Source of the DNA: Paenibacillus barengoltzii NBRC 101215
Lineage (GTDB): Bacteria; Bacillota; Bacilli; Paenibacillales; Paenibacillaceae
Assembly (NCBI RefSeq): GCF_004000745.1
Contig: NZ_BILV01000016.1
Location: forward strand, 27,373-91,372
Length of the DNA stretch: 64,000 nt
Reading direction: 5' to 3'
How positions within the stretch are numbered: the stretch's first letter is position 1; every line of letters starts with the position of its first letter. Under the pieces are notes generated by a model, which was not told the origin of the DNA, searched no databases, and saw nothing but the letters and a program-made list of their open reading frames with translations. Below, piece by piece: positions 8,981 through 17,985 of the stretch. Position numbers and translations under genes: made by a program.

Positions 8981-9376
8981 TTATTTATACTTTTCTGTTG
9001 TGTCTCGAACAACCATTGTCCCTTGGTACCTTCCCATTTGGCTAGTAAACCGGTAGCTCCCTGCTTCATTAGGAAACAGCTCAACTATAGCCTTTTGTCC
9101 GTACGGCAGCACGATACTTTTATGATAATGGGGGAACATGACCAATTCTGAATAAGCCGTCTTTTCCTCCCTGATAAATTCCATACGGACAGGTTTACCA
9201 CGTTGTACAACAATCGTATTCGGTATGTACTTTCCATTCACGCGGATCTTTACTTCTTGATAACCTGATGGGCTGAGAATAATGTGGTGTTTCTTTTTTT
9301 TCCTAAATAAGAAACCGATACTCCCGACAATAAACAGTAGAATTAATAAAGTACCTCCCCATTGATAAATGCTCAT
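8981..9376 (-). CDS. Membrane-anchored cupredoxin-like protein
   Basis: 131 residues: one N-terminal helix (about 7-24), basic stop-transfer KKKK, then a cupredoxin-1-like beta domain (VQRGKPVRMEFIREE, FPHYHKSIVLPYGQ, GSYRFTSQMGRYQGTMVV). The ATG at 9376 after GGGGAACTCC is preferred over a longer upstream frame. In related proteins the motif reads FTC-x-MGM and an upstream Cys precedes the FP motif; here both Cys positions are Ser, so the metal site may be altered or lost. It lies between copZ and a two-component pair. Confidence 0.75.
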   Translation of the reverse strand: MSIYQWGGTLLILLFIVGSIGFLFRKKKKHHIILSPSGYQEVKIRVNGKYIPNTIVVQRGKPVRMEFIREEKTAYSELVMFPHYHKSIVLPYGQKAIVELFPNEAGSYRFTSQMGRYQGTMVVRDTTEKYK

Positions 9377-9514
9377 GGAGTTCCCCGCTTTCAAAAATTT
9401 CATCTTTATGCCAGTTATTATAATCAACAAAGATAAGTTTGTTATGAGATTAACCTGAGAAATAAATAAGAAGTAATTTCGGCTCAAGCCAACCTACCAT
9501 GATATCACTACCGC

Positions 9515-9546
9515 AAAAAACAAGCACTCAATCGAGTGCTTGTTCG
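9515..9546 (-). terminator. Terminator after copZ
   Basis: Stem CAAGCACTC/GAGTGCTTG (9521-9529 with 9534-9542). The minus strand continues into TTTTTTG. Downstream of copZ. Confidence 0.9.
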
Positions 9547-9580
9547 TAACTGGCATTCAAAGAAATATTGAACTAATCAT

Positions 9581-9778
9581 TTAATTTACTTTATAGCCTG
9601 TCTTGTTAATGGCTTCTTTAATCTCATCCAAAGAAACTTTATTATCGTCGAACTCAACTGCAACGGATTTGGAAGCTAAATCAACTTCACACGATGCACC
9701 AACATTCTCTACTGATGTTTCCACCTTTTTAGCGCAGCCTCCACAGTGCATACCTTCAACGATTAAATTTGCTTTCAT
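9581..9778 (-). CDS. copZ: CopZ copper chaperone
   Basis: 65-residue heavy-metal-associated (HMA) domain with metal loop GMHCGGCAKKVE, the two Cys that bind Cu(I). It delivers copper to the CopA ATPase encoded just upstream on the same strand, probably as part of one operon under the CsoR-type promoter. The ATG at 9778 sits after GGAGGTAACAAAC. Confidence 0.96.
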   Translation of the reverse strand: MKANLIVEGMHCGGCAKKVETSVENVGASCEVDLASKSVAVEFDDNKVSLDEIKEAINKTGYKVN

Positions 9779-9821
9779 GTTTGTTACCTCCATATTTTGA
9801 TTTCGTTTTTGAATTCACTTT

Positions 9822-12230
9822 TTATAATTTTACTCTTTGCAGACGAAGCGAATTAAGCACGACGGATACAGAACTAAAGGCCATCGCTGCCCCCGCAAGC
9901 CATGGGGCTAAGAACCCCAGAGCCGCAATCGGAATTCCCAACGAGTTATAAGCCAAGGCCCAAAAGAAGTTTTGTCTAATATTGCTCATGGTTTTACGAC
10001 TCATATAGATCGCATCCGGAATGCTGTTTAGATCTCCCCGCATTAAGGTAACATCCGCTGCTTCCATGGCCACATCGGTACCTGTACCAATAGCCATACC
10101 TATGTCCGCAGTAGCAAGAGCAGGGGCATCATTAATGCCGTCACCTACCATCGCCACTTTTTTGCCTTGAGCTTGCAGCTTCTTGACTTCTTCTGCCTTA
10201 CCTTCAGGCAAAACCTCCGCTAATACGTGTTCAATACCTACTTCTTTGGCGATGGCGTTAGCCGTTCTTTGGTTATCCCCTGTAATCATGACAACTTCAA
10301 TACCCAGTTGTTTTAATCTCGAGACAGCTGCTTTTGAGGTTTCTTTAATTGTATCGGCAACCGCAACCAGCCCAGCATAGGCACCATCTATAGCAACCAG
10401 CATTGCCGTCTTTCCTCCCGTCTCCAGGTCCTCCATATTGGAAATCGCCTCAGCATAAGCGATATTCCGAGAAGCTAGAAGTTTTCGGGTTCCAACCAGC
10501 AGCTCGCGGCCATCTACAATGGCACGAATTCCATGTCCGGGTATCGCTTCAAATTGCTCTGTTTCCGGAATGTTGATTCCTTTGGAAACTGCACCGTTTA
10601 CGATAGCTTCGGCCAGCGGATGCTCCGACTTTTTCTCGGCAGCCGCAACCAAACGCAAGAGCTCATCTTCGTTTAATGCGTCTGTTATAACATCCGTAAG
10701 CTCAGGTTTCCCTTTTGTAACCGTTCCTGTTTTATCCAGAATAATGGCATTAATTTTATGCGTCGATTCTAAATGTTCACCCCCTTTGAATAATATCCCC
10801 GCCTCAGCGGCGCGTCCGGAGCCGGCCATAATCGAGGTTGGCGTCGCCAACCCGAGGGCGCAAGGGCAGGCGATGACAAGAACGGCAATCAATTTTTCCA
10901 GCGCCTCCGCAAAATTGCCTGGCGCTACAAAGAAATACCATACTAGAAACGTTACTACAGCAATAGCTACAACGATTGGCACGAACACGCCTGAAATCCG
11001 GTCGGCCACTCTTTGAATAGGCGCCTTCGAGCCTTGGGCTTCTTCAACCACCTTAATAATTTGAGCCAGGGCAGTTTCTTTGCCAACCTTGGTGGCCTTA
11101 ATCTTCAAAGAACCATTTTTATTGATTGTGGCTCCAATGACGCCTTCACCGGGATTTTTCTCAACCGGTATGCTTTCACCCGTGATCATGGACTCGTCAA
11201 CCGACGAAGTGCCTTCAACAACTACTCCATCAACCGGCACCTTCTCCCCCGGTTTGACAACGATCAAGTCGCCTACGATGACCTGCTCTACGGGAAGAGA
11301 TACTTCTTGACCGTCACGTATAACCAAAGCCGTCTTGGCCTGTAATCCCATTAGAGTTTTTATCGCTTCAGAAGTACGCCCCTTGGCAAGCATTTCAAAC
11401 AATTTACCCAGGATGACCAAAGTGATGAGGACGGAACTTGTTTCAAAATAAAGCTCAGCCGTTCCATGATGCCCCCCCATAAACTGCCATTCAAAGGTCT
11501 TATATACGCTATAGAAGTAAGCCGCTGATGTGCCAAGGGCAATTAGAACATCCATGTTAGCACTTTTATTTCTAAGCGCTTTATACGCTCCCGTATAAAA
11601 CTCTTTCCCGATCCAAAATTGCACAGGAGCGGCTAATACCAATTGAACCCAAGGGTTTAACAGAAACCCTGGAATCCACATAGAGGAAGTCCATTGGAAA
11701 TGCGCGATCATTGCCCATAGCAAAGGCAAGGAAAGTGCTGCGGAGATAATTAGTTTCACTTTTTGTTTCCGGATCGCCTTGGCCCTATGGTCCTCTTGCT
11801 TTGATTCGCTTTTCGGCGTGGCCTGATAACCCAACTTCTGTACCCGTTGGATCATATCCTCCACTGTAACCTCGGATGGTGTGTATTCCACGTGAGCCGA
11901 TTCCATGGCCAAATTTACGTTAGCCTTCGTTACTCCCGGTAGCTTATTAAGCCCCTTTTCGATTCGTGTAGCACATGCAGCGCATGTCATTCCCCCAATT
12001 TGGAAATCAGCCGCAGACTTCACAGTGCCATATCCAAGATCAGAAATTTTTTTTTCAAAAGCCTCAACGTCGGTTTTATCCGAATCAAAATGTATCGTTG
12101 CTTTCTCTAATGCTAAATTGACATTAGCCGATTCGACACCGTTCACTTTGTTTAATCCTTTTTCAATCCTTGTAGCACAAGCAGCACATGTCATACCTGA
12201 GATCTGCAAAGAAACCTGTTTGCTTGCCAT
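9822..12230 (-). CDS. copA: CopA, Cu(I)-exporting P-type ATPase
   Basis: 802 residues. Two tandem N-terminal HMA domains (both [17 protein letters not shown]), eight predicted membrane segments, TGES actuator loop, CPC metal site ([13 protein letters not shown]), phosphorylation loop [18 protein letters not shown] nucleotide-domain motif and [10 protein letters not shown] hinge; a [10 protein letters not shown] motif follows in the last helices. These features define a P1B-1 copper exporter moving Cu(I) from cytosol to outside. ATG at 12230 follows GAGGTGGG. copZ follows 43 bp after the stop. Regulated by a CsoR-type operator between -35 and -10. Confidence 0.97.
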   Translation of the reverse strand: MASKQVSLQISGMTCAACATRIEKGLNKVNGVESANVNLALEKATIHFDSDKTDVEAFEKKISDLGYGTVKSAADFQIGGMTCAACATRIEKGLNKLPGVTKANVNLAMESAHVEYTPSEVTVEDMIQRVQKLGYQATPKSESKQEDHRAKAIRKQKVKLIISAALSLPLLWAMIAHFQWTSSMWIPGFLLNPWVQLVLAAPVQFWIGKEFYTGAYKALRNKSANMDVLIALGTSAAYFYSVYKTFEWQFMGGHHGTAELYFETSSVLITLVILGKLFEMLAKGRTSEAIKTLMGLQAKTALVIRDGQEVSLPVEQVIVGDLIVVKPGEKVPVDGVVVEGTSSVDESMITGESIPVEKNPGEGVIGATINKNGSLKIKATKVGKETALAQIIKVVEEAQGSKAPIQRVADRISGVFVPIVVAIAVVTFLVWYFFVAPGNFAEALEKLIAVLVIACPCALGLATPTSIMAGSGRAAEAGILFKGGEHLESTHKINAIILDKTGTVTKGKPELTDVITDALNEDELLRLVAAAEKKSEHPLAEAIVNGAVSKGINIPETEQFEAIPGHGIRAIVDGRELLVGTRKLLASRNIAYAEAISNMEDLETGGKTAMLVAIDGAYAGLVAVADTIKETSKAAVSRLKQLGIEVVMITGDNQRTANAIAKEVGIEHVLAEVLPEGKAEEVKKLQAQGKKVAMVGDGINDAPALATADIGMAIGTGTDVAMEAADVTLMRGDLNSIPDAIYMSRKTMSNIRQNFFWALAYNSLGIPIAALGFLAPWLAGAAMAFSSVSVVLNSLRLQRVKL

Positions 12231-12272
12231 GTCCGACCCACCTCGTTTTATTCAAGTAACTTGCTTAATCAA

Positions 12273-12302
12273 AATATACCCTACAGGGGTACCCTATGTC
12301 AA
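12273..12302 (-). promoter_or_regulatory. copA promoter with CsoR operator
   Basis: On the minus strand TTGACA (12302-12297) and TATATT (12278-12273) are separated by 18 nt. The spacer carries the dyad TACCC-TACAG-GGGTA (12277-12291), a CsoR-type GC-rich pseudopalindrome. Repressor bound here would block the promoter; Cu(I) would release it. The csoR gene itself lies at 15955-16302. Confidence 0.82.
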
Positions 12303-12351
12303 TGCATTATTTTTATTTTGTTGGTGTTCCTTTTATCAACATTCCTTAGTA

Positions 12352-12381
12352 TTGCCCACTTTTGAAGAGGAGAAGTATAAT
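12352..12381 (+). promoter_or_regulatory. Promoter of the stand-alone nuclease gene
   Basis: TTGCCC (12352-12357) and TATAAT (12376-12381) with an 18-nt spacer, 32 bp before the ATG at 12414. It is back-to-back with the copA promoter. Confidence 0.6.
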
Positions 12382-12413
12382 GGGAGAAGTTTGTATTACC
12401 ATCGGAGGGTGTT

Positions 12414-13664
12414 ATGAAAGAATTGATTACAAAATTAGCTAATGAATATAAGCAAGATAAAGAATCCGTTTACCAAATATGGTTTCTGAATAATGAAGAA
12501 AGATTAAAAGCATTTCGCACGATTAGAAATGGGTTATTCGAAGTGATTAACGCCATAGAGAATAGAACTTTCGGAAATGATTTTAAAGGCTCGCTTTTAG
12601 AAACAGTTATTACAGCAATTTCTGAGCAAAAACAAGTATTTACTGGAGCAGCCCATGCTTTTTATTGGAAACCAAAACTTCGTATACCCGACATTTATGA
12701 AAATGAAAATAATCAGTTAGCATTCGGGCGTTTTTTGAAAGCTTGCATTTCAGCCACCAATGAAAGACAAATTCTTCAGGAGATTGTGAAACTTGATCAA
12801 CTTCAAATTAAAGGACTTGGTCCTGCTGTAGCTAATATCCTTTATTTCTTGCACCCCGCTCTCTTCCCTCCATTTAATACTGCCATTGTTAATGGGTTTA
12901 ACACTCTTTTTGACATGAAAATAAAGTTAGGATCCTGGAGTGCTTATTTGCAAATGAGGGAGACTATTATCTCAATAAATGAGAAATACCGAATACATTT
13001 TTCTAAGGATTTGGGAGCTATTAGTGGTCTTTTGTTTGAAATTGGCTCTGGTCGTTACATTTTTGAGCAGGATGCCGTAAAATTTGTTGCATCTTTGGAG
13101 AATGCCCAAAACGATAATTGGACTAAAAGACACCAAGAAGTAGTTCAGAACATCCTAGAAGAAAATGAACATTCTGAAATGCAAGCACATTTAGCTAAAG
13201 TTGGTTCGGCATTGGGTTATAAAGTTTGGATTGCTCAAAATGATCATAAAAGGGAGTGGAATGGTATAAAGCTTGGTGAATTTTCGATCCCTATATTGGA
13301 TCTGCCCGCTATGCCAAAACAAACGGCACAAACGATCTCCCTTATCGATGTCTTATGGATAAATGAAAGAAATCAAATAGTAAGTGCGTTTGAAGTGGAG
13401 AAAAGTACATCAATTTATTCCGGAATTCTTAGACTACATGACCTCTCCATATCTATAACAAGTCATGAAAGCCGCCTATATCTTGTTGCCCCTGAAAAAA
13501 GGGAAAAGGAAATAAAGGCCCAACTATTAAGACCATCTTTCCAACAAGGAGTGCATTTCCCGATTTCTTATATCTTTTTTTCTGAACTACGTCAGAATTG
13601 TGATGCAATGTGCATGTTCGGTTCAGATTTGAGTGTATTGGGAAAAATCGCCAAGACTGTGTAA
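12414..13664 (+). CDS. Stand-alone HhH plus PD-(D/E)XK endonuclease-like protein
   Basis: 416 residues, not a named gene. Residues about 131-160 (QIKGLGPAVANILYFLHPALFPP in outline) resemble a helix-hairpin-helix of DNA glycosylases. Residues about 245-345 look like a restriction-type fold: an HxxxQ-like start (HSEMQAHL), an Asp in LIDVLWI, and E-x-E-K in SAFEVEKSTSIYSG, the usual PD-(D/E)XK layout. No methyltransferase or other restriction gene is adjacent. It is visibly AT-richer than its neighbours, suggesting transfer. Start ATG follows GGAGGG. Could be a modification-dependent or repair nuclease; substrate unknown. Confidence 0.72.
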   Translation: MKELITKLANEYKQDKESVYQIWFLNNEERLKAFRTIRNGLFEVINAIENRTFGNDFKGSLLETVITAISEQKQVFTGAAHAFYWKPKLRIPDIYENENNQLAFGRFLKACISATNERQILQEIVKLDQLQIKGLGPAVANILYFLHPALFPPFNTAIVNGFNTLFDMKIKLGSWSAYLQMRETIISINEKYRIHFSKDLGAISGLLFEIGSGRYIFEQDAVKFVASLENAQNDNWTKRHQEVVQNILEENEHSEMQAHLAKVGSALGYKVWIAQNDHKREWNGIKLGEFSIPILDLPAMPKQTAQTISLIDVLWINERNQIVSAFEVEKSTSIYSGILRLHDLSISITSHESRLYLVAPEKREKEIKAQLLRPSFQQGVHFPISYIFFSELRQNCDAMCMFGSDLSVLGKIAKTV

Positions 13665-13669
13665 AGTTG

Positions 13670-15865
13670 TTATACCGACTTTACTGTAGGCTGGAATATG
13701 AACAAAAGGATATATATGGCTGCTCCTATCCATATGGTGACTGTAAACCCAAAGGTTAGTGATACCGCTGCGGCAAGTAATGAGCCGACTACGGTCATGA
13801 CTCCATTAACCCCCCAACTCATTGCAACTTGTTCACGTTTCAAATGAGAAAGTCCATGGGGAAAAGGCATCCCCATAAAGAAACCTAGCGGGAAAAGCAG
13901 TACGACAATTATGAACATGCGGTAAGTTTCCGGGATTTCCAAAGAATGATCGAATAAACCAACCAGCGTGTTTGCCAATAAAGCTAAAAATCCAATGATT
14001 AATAATGGGGAATACCGTCTATAAATGGTTTTCCCTCGCTTTGAGCAATAACTTCCTATTCCGCCGGCTACCAAAAGAACTCCTAGAACAGTGACAAAGG
14101 ATCGAGTTGGATGGCCTAATGGCAAGCTTAGTTTTTGGATAAATGTAACTTCAAGTAACATAAACCCAATAGCAATACCGGAAAAATAAATGGCTTGTCC
14201 CGAAGATAATACCCGTCTACGCAGTAAAAACGCTGCCACTAATGTGGCAATCATAATCGCAACGACAAGTCCCATAGGGAAGTGATTAGTTTTATTATAA
14301 AAGAAGGGCCTGTTGTCCCGATTAGAATTCACGTTGACATGTTGTGTGTTAAATAATGCTTGTAGTGTCCCGTATTGATCGTTTACATAAGGGATATGAA
14401 TCGGAATTTGTTGAATATGTAAAGTTGAATCCAATAGCGACTGACCCATTTCTCTATCCATAGGCTGTTTCTGGAGTATAAGTAACGGCCGATTTATGAC
14501 AGGCCCTTTCATGCCAACAAGAACATGGCCTAAATGCTGGTAAGTTCCCACCACAGCAATATAGTTTTTAAAAGATTTTTCATACATACCCTGCCCCTGA
14601 TAATATTTCTTCGCAGCATACATCATTTTATTCAATTCCGTGTCATCATGAAGCAAGAAGGCAAGTCTGCCATCGCTATTCAGTCTATTCATATAATCCT
14701 TTAATGCTTCCTGCGTATAGATGAAGTTTTCAGTTAAAGCCAGACCAAGCCCATTTTCGGATTGCTTTTTAACCAGAGATAAATAAATGAGGTCATATTT
14801 TTTGGTGGTTTCTTTTATGTAGCTTCGCCCATCAGAAATAATCTCCTTAACGCCGTTTTGACGAAAAATATCACCTGAAAGCCCTGCTAGAGCATGAACC
14901 GCATCAAAACTCCCCTTATTAATATCGACTGCATCGATTTCTTGAAAGCCGGACATTTGAGCAGTCAATACTTCCTGACCTCCTCCTGCCCCGATAATCA
15001 ATACACTTCTCTTAGGACCATGCTGAAATGCAAGTGCACCGGTTGTAGTTAGTAAGTAGTCCACTTCTTTGAGTTCTTTGGAATACTTAGAAATTGGTGA
15101 CAACGCACTTCCATCAATCGTCATATAAAGCAGTTCATCTTTAGTGTCGTAAACATCCGTTCTGGAAAACGCATCCCAATGTGTATAAACAATTTCTGCA
15201 TCCGGTCTCTTTGAAAAAACGGTAAATGGACTGGTTCGATATGCTTTAAATTCGATGAGGTCCAAAAGGGGATACACCAAATTAAGGCCGAGCCCCATCA
15301 AAACGATAGTGTAAATGAGCTTTGACCATCTTCCTGTTTTACGATAGCTTACAACTAAATAAACAAGAATCAATACAAATGTTATTAGAACTATAGTTTG
15401 AATAGGGTTAATTGCATTCATCAAGAATATGGCTCCCGCAGATCCTATTCCTGCAGCAACTAAATCAACAAAATATAAAATATGGACCTGATTCTTGCTG
15501 GATTGCATAGTGCCAGCCAGAATAAGCCCACCTAAAATAAAAGGCAGTATGGCGCATAATGCATAAAAAACAATGCCCTGATATGGTAATGCATACATGG
15601 CCAAAACCACGAGTATCATTGAAACTGAAAATATCCCCAAAATCGAAGTGTTCATTTCAAGAAATCGTTCATTCCATTTATAAGCCAGGTAACCACCAAC
15701 GCCTATCCCTAATGTAGCTAAAGAAATAATTAAAAAAACATAATTATAATCCAAAATGACAGAAAAGAATCGGGAAAGAAATATCTCGAAGATAATCATT
15801 GCTAAGGAAGAGAAAAAAACTACCGTCATATCTTGGACAATTGTTCGTGGTTGTAATCGATACAT
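13670..15865 (-). CDS. Membrane-embedded spermidine-synthase-like protein (copy 1)
   Basis: 731 residues: about six N-terminal membrane helices, a central Rossmann methyltransferase/aminopropyltransferase-like domain (SVLIIGAGGGQEVLTAQ, DAVDINKG, IISDGRSYI), then a second membrane block with a GMPFPHGL loop. This fused layout is annotated as spermidine-synthase-like, but substrate and reaction are not established. ATG at 15865 follows GAGGAG. A diverged paralogue with the same order occupies 33914-36214. It ends 5 bp from the convergent nuclease gene. Confidence 0.8.
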   Translation of the reverse strand: MYRLQPRTIVQDMTVVFFSSLAMIIFEIFLSRFFSVILDYNYVFLIISLATLGIGVGGYLAYKWNERFLEMNTSILGIFSVSMILVVLAMYALPYQGIVFYALCAILPFILGGLILAGTMQSSKNQVHILYFVDLVAAGIGSAGAIFLMNAINPIQTIVLITFVLILVYLVVSYRKTGRWSKLIYTIVLMGLGLNLVYPLLDLIEFKAYRTSPFTVFSKRPDAEIVYTHWDAFSRTDVYDTKDELLYMTIDGSALSPISKYSKELKEVDYLLTTTGALAFQHGPKRSVLIIGAGGGQEVLTAQMSGFQEIDAVDINKGSFDAVHALAGLSGDIFRQNGVKEIISDGRSYIKETTKKYDLIYLSLVKKQSENGLGLALTENFIYTQEALKDYMNRLNSDGRLAFLLHDDTELNKMMYAAKKYYQGQGMYEKSFKNYIAVVGTYQHLGHVLVGMKGPVINRPLLILQKQPMDREMGQSLLDSTLHIQQIPIHIPYVNDQYGTLQALFNTQHVNVNSNRDNRPFFYNKTNHFPMGLVVAIMIATLVAAFLLRRRVLSSGQAIYFSGIAIGFMLLEVTFIQKLSLPLGHPTRSFVTVLGVLLVAGGIGSYCSKRGKTIYRRYSPLLIIGFLALLANTLVGLFDHSLEIPETYRMFIIVVLLFPLGFFMGMPFPHGLSHLKREQVAMSWGVNGVMTVVGSLLAAAVSLTFGFTVTIWIGAAIYILLFIFQPTVKSV

Positions 15866-15954
15866 CGATCAATACTCCTCGTGAAATAGATACGATTACA
15901 GTGTGATCAATTGCCATTATTTTATTCAGTTAGATTTATTCTTCAACCAACTCA

Positions 15955-16302
15955 TCACTTCATTAATTTGTTCACTGTCACCATAAGTTCCTTCACTACA
16001 TTAGTATCTCCCTCCTGGATCCGCTCAATAACACAACTCTTCATATGATGCTCTAATAACAATTTTGCAACACCGTTTAGAGCAGATTGTACCGAAGCAA
16101 TTTGGTTTAGTACATCATCACAATAGGTATCCCGATCAATCATTCCTTTTATTCCTCTAATCTGACCTTCGATCCGATTCAAACGGTTGGTTAAATCGTT
16201 TTTTGTACCCTCTGAATGATGACTTTTTCGATCTGTATTTGAGCAACAATCTTTATTGTCATTCTCCGTTGCTTGATTCATAATATTTGTCGCCGAATTC
16301 AT
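15955..16302 (-). CDS. csoR: CsoR-type copper-sensing repressor
   Basis: 115 residues of the all-helical CsoR/DUF156 family. It carries the Cu(I) ligand set Cys-His-Cys as TYCDDVL and EHHMKSCV, and the DNA-contact region NRLNRIEGQIRGIKGMI. The N-terminal tail (about 35 residues) is His/Cys-rich (KDCCSN, KSHHSE), longer than in the typical protein. ATG at 16302 follows GGAGGTGGG; upstream in-frame codons lack a site. Its own promoter and that of the divergent membrane gene both contain GC-rich CsoR-like boxes. Confidence 0.92.
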   Translation of the reverse strand: MNSATNIMNQATENDNKDCCSNTDRKSHHSEGTKNDLTNRLNRIEGQIRGIKGMIDRDTYCDDVLNQIASVQSALNGVAKLLLEHHMKSCVIERIQEGDTNVVKELMVTVNKLMK

Positions 16303-16329
16303 ATTGCCCACCTCCACATTATTATAAAT

Positions 16330-16358
16330 AATATACTCCCTCCCCCTATTTATTGCAA
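16330..16358 (-). promoter_or_regulatory. csoR promoter with G-rich operator-like spacer
   Basis: Minus strand TTGCAA and TATATT with a 17-nt spacer that contains AGGGGGAGGGAG. The layout mirrors the copA promoter, where the operator fills the spacer, and suggests autoregulation. The dyad is weaker than at copA. Confidence 0.55.
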
Positions 16359-16407
16359 TTATATAAGTGAAGCGCATATTCTAACGGAACAAGCCATATT
16401 CATGAAG

Positions 16408-16431
16408 TATAATATAGACCTAGGGGGTATA
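16408..16431 (+). promoter_or_regulatory. CsoR-like box and -10 of the 16436 gene
   Basis: TATAAT (16408-16413) overlaps the pseudopalindrome TATAGACCTAGGGGGTATA (16413-16431), which resembles CsoR operators. The same G-run provides the ribosome site for the following TTG start, so the box would sit at the very start of the transcript. Confidence 0.55.
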
Positions 16432-16435
16432 AGCA

Positions 16436-16954
16436 TTGATCTTCTTCCCAATAATTGCATTGTTTTTTCTTCTAACGGCATGGGTTTATTTGTTTATCAT
16501 TTCTTTTCGTACACGGTTAAGTAGTATGACCGGCATGATGACAGCGATGGCAGTGGGAATGTCTGTTGGTTTAGGAATGGGCAGTCTTCTGGCAGTAATA
16601 ATTTCAGACGACTTCTTCATAACAACTTTGTTTAGTATGTTAGCAGGTGGCCTTACCGGTACGCTTATTGGATGGCCAAAAGGTCTTATGGCGGTAATAG
16701 ACGGATTACTATCCGGAGTCATGGGCGGAATGATGGGAACAATGCTTTTGGTTATGATCCCTCCATCTTCAACCCATACCATGTTGAATATTATTTCTTT
16801 GTTTACGATCGCAATCCTGTTCCTGGTCTTTATTTTGTTACAAGGTGAAATCGCCCCCGAAGATCTTTACAAGAAATCGTTCCTTCTATCCAATCCCGCT
16901 TGGATGTTTACGACGATTTGTTTTTTTCTGGCTGTAGATTTTTTTATCATGTAA
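16436..16954 (+). CDS. Small polytopic membrane protein of the copper cluster
   Basis: 172 residues, Met- and Gly-rich, with about five hydrophobic helices (MTGMMTAMAVGMSVGLGMG, GLLSGVMGGMMGTMLLVM). TTG start at 16436, nine nt after AGGGGG. It is divergent from csoR and preceded by a CsoR-like box, so it is probably copper-responsive. The Met-rich helices would suit Cu(I) handling, but the function is unknown and the family is not one I can name with certainty. Confidence 0.8.
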   Translation: MIFFPIIALFFLLTAWVYLFIISFRTRLSSMTGMMTAMAVGMSVGLGMGSLLAVIISDDFFITTLFSMLAGGLTGTLIGWPKGLMAVIDGLLSGVMGGMMGTMLLVMIPPSSTHTMLNIISLFTIAILFLVFILLQGEIAPEDLYKKSFLLSNPAWMFTTICFFLAVDFFIM

Positions 16955-16977
16955 ATTCAATAACATTCCAGACGAAT

Positions 16978-17016
16978 AAAACCCTAAAGCCCGACAGAAA
17001 CGGGTTTTAGGGTTTG
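16978..17016. terminator. Bidirectional terminator
   Basis: A stem made by AAACCCTAAAGCCCG and CGGGTTTTAGGGTTT with flanking A and T runs, located between the convergent 16436 gene and the Csp-like gene. Confidence 0.85.
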
Positions 17017-17020
17017 ATGA

Positions 17021-17350
17021 TTATGCGGCCATTTTACGGCATGCTTCGGCACATCTAAAACATGCTTCGGCACATTGTTGGCAATGTTCTGGACCATGCT
17101 TTTTGCATTCGTTTCCGCATGCTTCACAAACATCCGCACAGATCTTACAGATCTGTTTCGCATAAGAACTGTTCATGGACATCGCTTGCGCAGAGAAGGC
17201 GCAAATATCAGCACACTCCCGATCCAATCGTATACATTCTTTCATCATCCCGATATTGTCTTCTTCTAAACAGGATGTGTAACAATGGTTACATGCCACC
17301 ATGCAGCGCAGACACTCATCGATGCAATGTTGAAACTGTTCGTGAGACAT
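17021..17350 (-). CDS. Four-helix-bundle copper-binding protein (Csp/DUF326-like)
   Basis: 109 residues with about 17 Cys arranged as Cys-x2-3-Cys along helices (CIDECLRCMVACNHCYTSC, ICKICADVCEACGNECKK, CQQCAEACFRCAEACRK). This is the pattern of copper storage proteins that pack many Cu(I) ions inside a four-helix bundle. No signal peptide is seen, so it is likely cytosolic. ATG at 17350 after GGAAGGTGA is preferred to an upstream ATG lacking a site. Confidence 0.9.
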   Translation of the reverse strand: MSHEQFQHCIDECLRCMVACNHCYTSCLEEDNIGMMKECIRLDRECADICAFSAQAMSMNSSYAKQICKICADVCEACGNECKKHGPEHCQQCAEACFRCAEACRKMAA

Positions 17351-17533
17351 TTGTAACTTTTCACCTTCCATTCCAATTAGTTGAAATACATGAGGTATTA
17401 TGCTCCAGTGTAGTTTTTTTATTCAGAAATTCGATGATTAGAAATTGTTCAGGATATCACATCATTTCTACAAAGAAAACACATATTTTTCAGATACAAT
17501 TTAAAGAGATATTATTTTGGGGATGACCAACAG

Positions 17534-17956
17534 ATGAACCATAAGCTGATGAACCATAAGCTTAAAAAGGGTGATTTAATCTTAATTGTTTGCATTATAC
17601 TACTGGCCACATTTATATTGGGAGCCAGATGGCTTACAAATGATGCCGTAACGAACATGAACGAGGATTATTACGCGACGATTAGAGTGGATAATAAGAT
17701 CTTCAAGACGGTGAAGCTTACTGATGAACCCCAAATTATCGAAGTGAAAACAGAAAGAGGTTATGATATCCTGAAGATCCATGACAAAGGCATTGAAGTC
17801 ATCGAATCCGATTGTCCGCAGAAGATTTGCTTCACTTTCGGACTGATTTCCAAACCCAAAGAAGCCATCATTTGTTTGCCATTACGAATGTTTATAGAGG
17901 TCGATGGATCAGAAAAAAATAATGCCGAAAACGAGATCGATGCTTATGTAAAATAA
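17534..17956 (+). CDS. NusG domain II-containing membrane-anchored protein
   Basis: 140 residues: an N-terminal helix (about 15-31) and an extracytoplasmic NusG-II-like beta domain with the conserved stretch SDCPQKICFTFG and ICLPLRMFIEV. In Firmicutes such proteins often accompany redox or thiamine lipoproteins; the role is unclear. The first 15 nt of the gene are tandemly duplicated (MNHKLMNHKL), so either ATG (17534 or 17549) may be used; GGGGATG precedes the first. A second gene follows 29 bp later. Confidence 0.82.
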   Translation: MNHKLMNHKLKKGDLILIVCIILLATFILGARWLTNDAVTNMNEDYYATIRVDNKIFKTVKLTDEPQIIEVKTERGYDILKIHDKGIEVIESDCPQKICFTFGLISKPKEAIICLPLRMFIEVDGSEKNNAENEIDAYVK

Positions 17957-17985
17957 GCTGATCTATAAACGGGGAGTGCTAGATA

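Noticed and set aside
10519..11016. Long plus-strand frames antisense to copA
   Set aside because: copA is unambiguous; frames on the opposite strand are compositional shadows.
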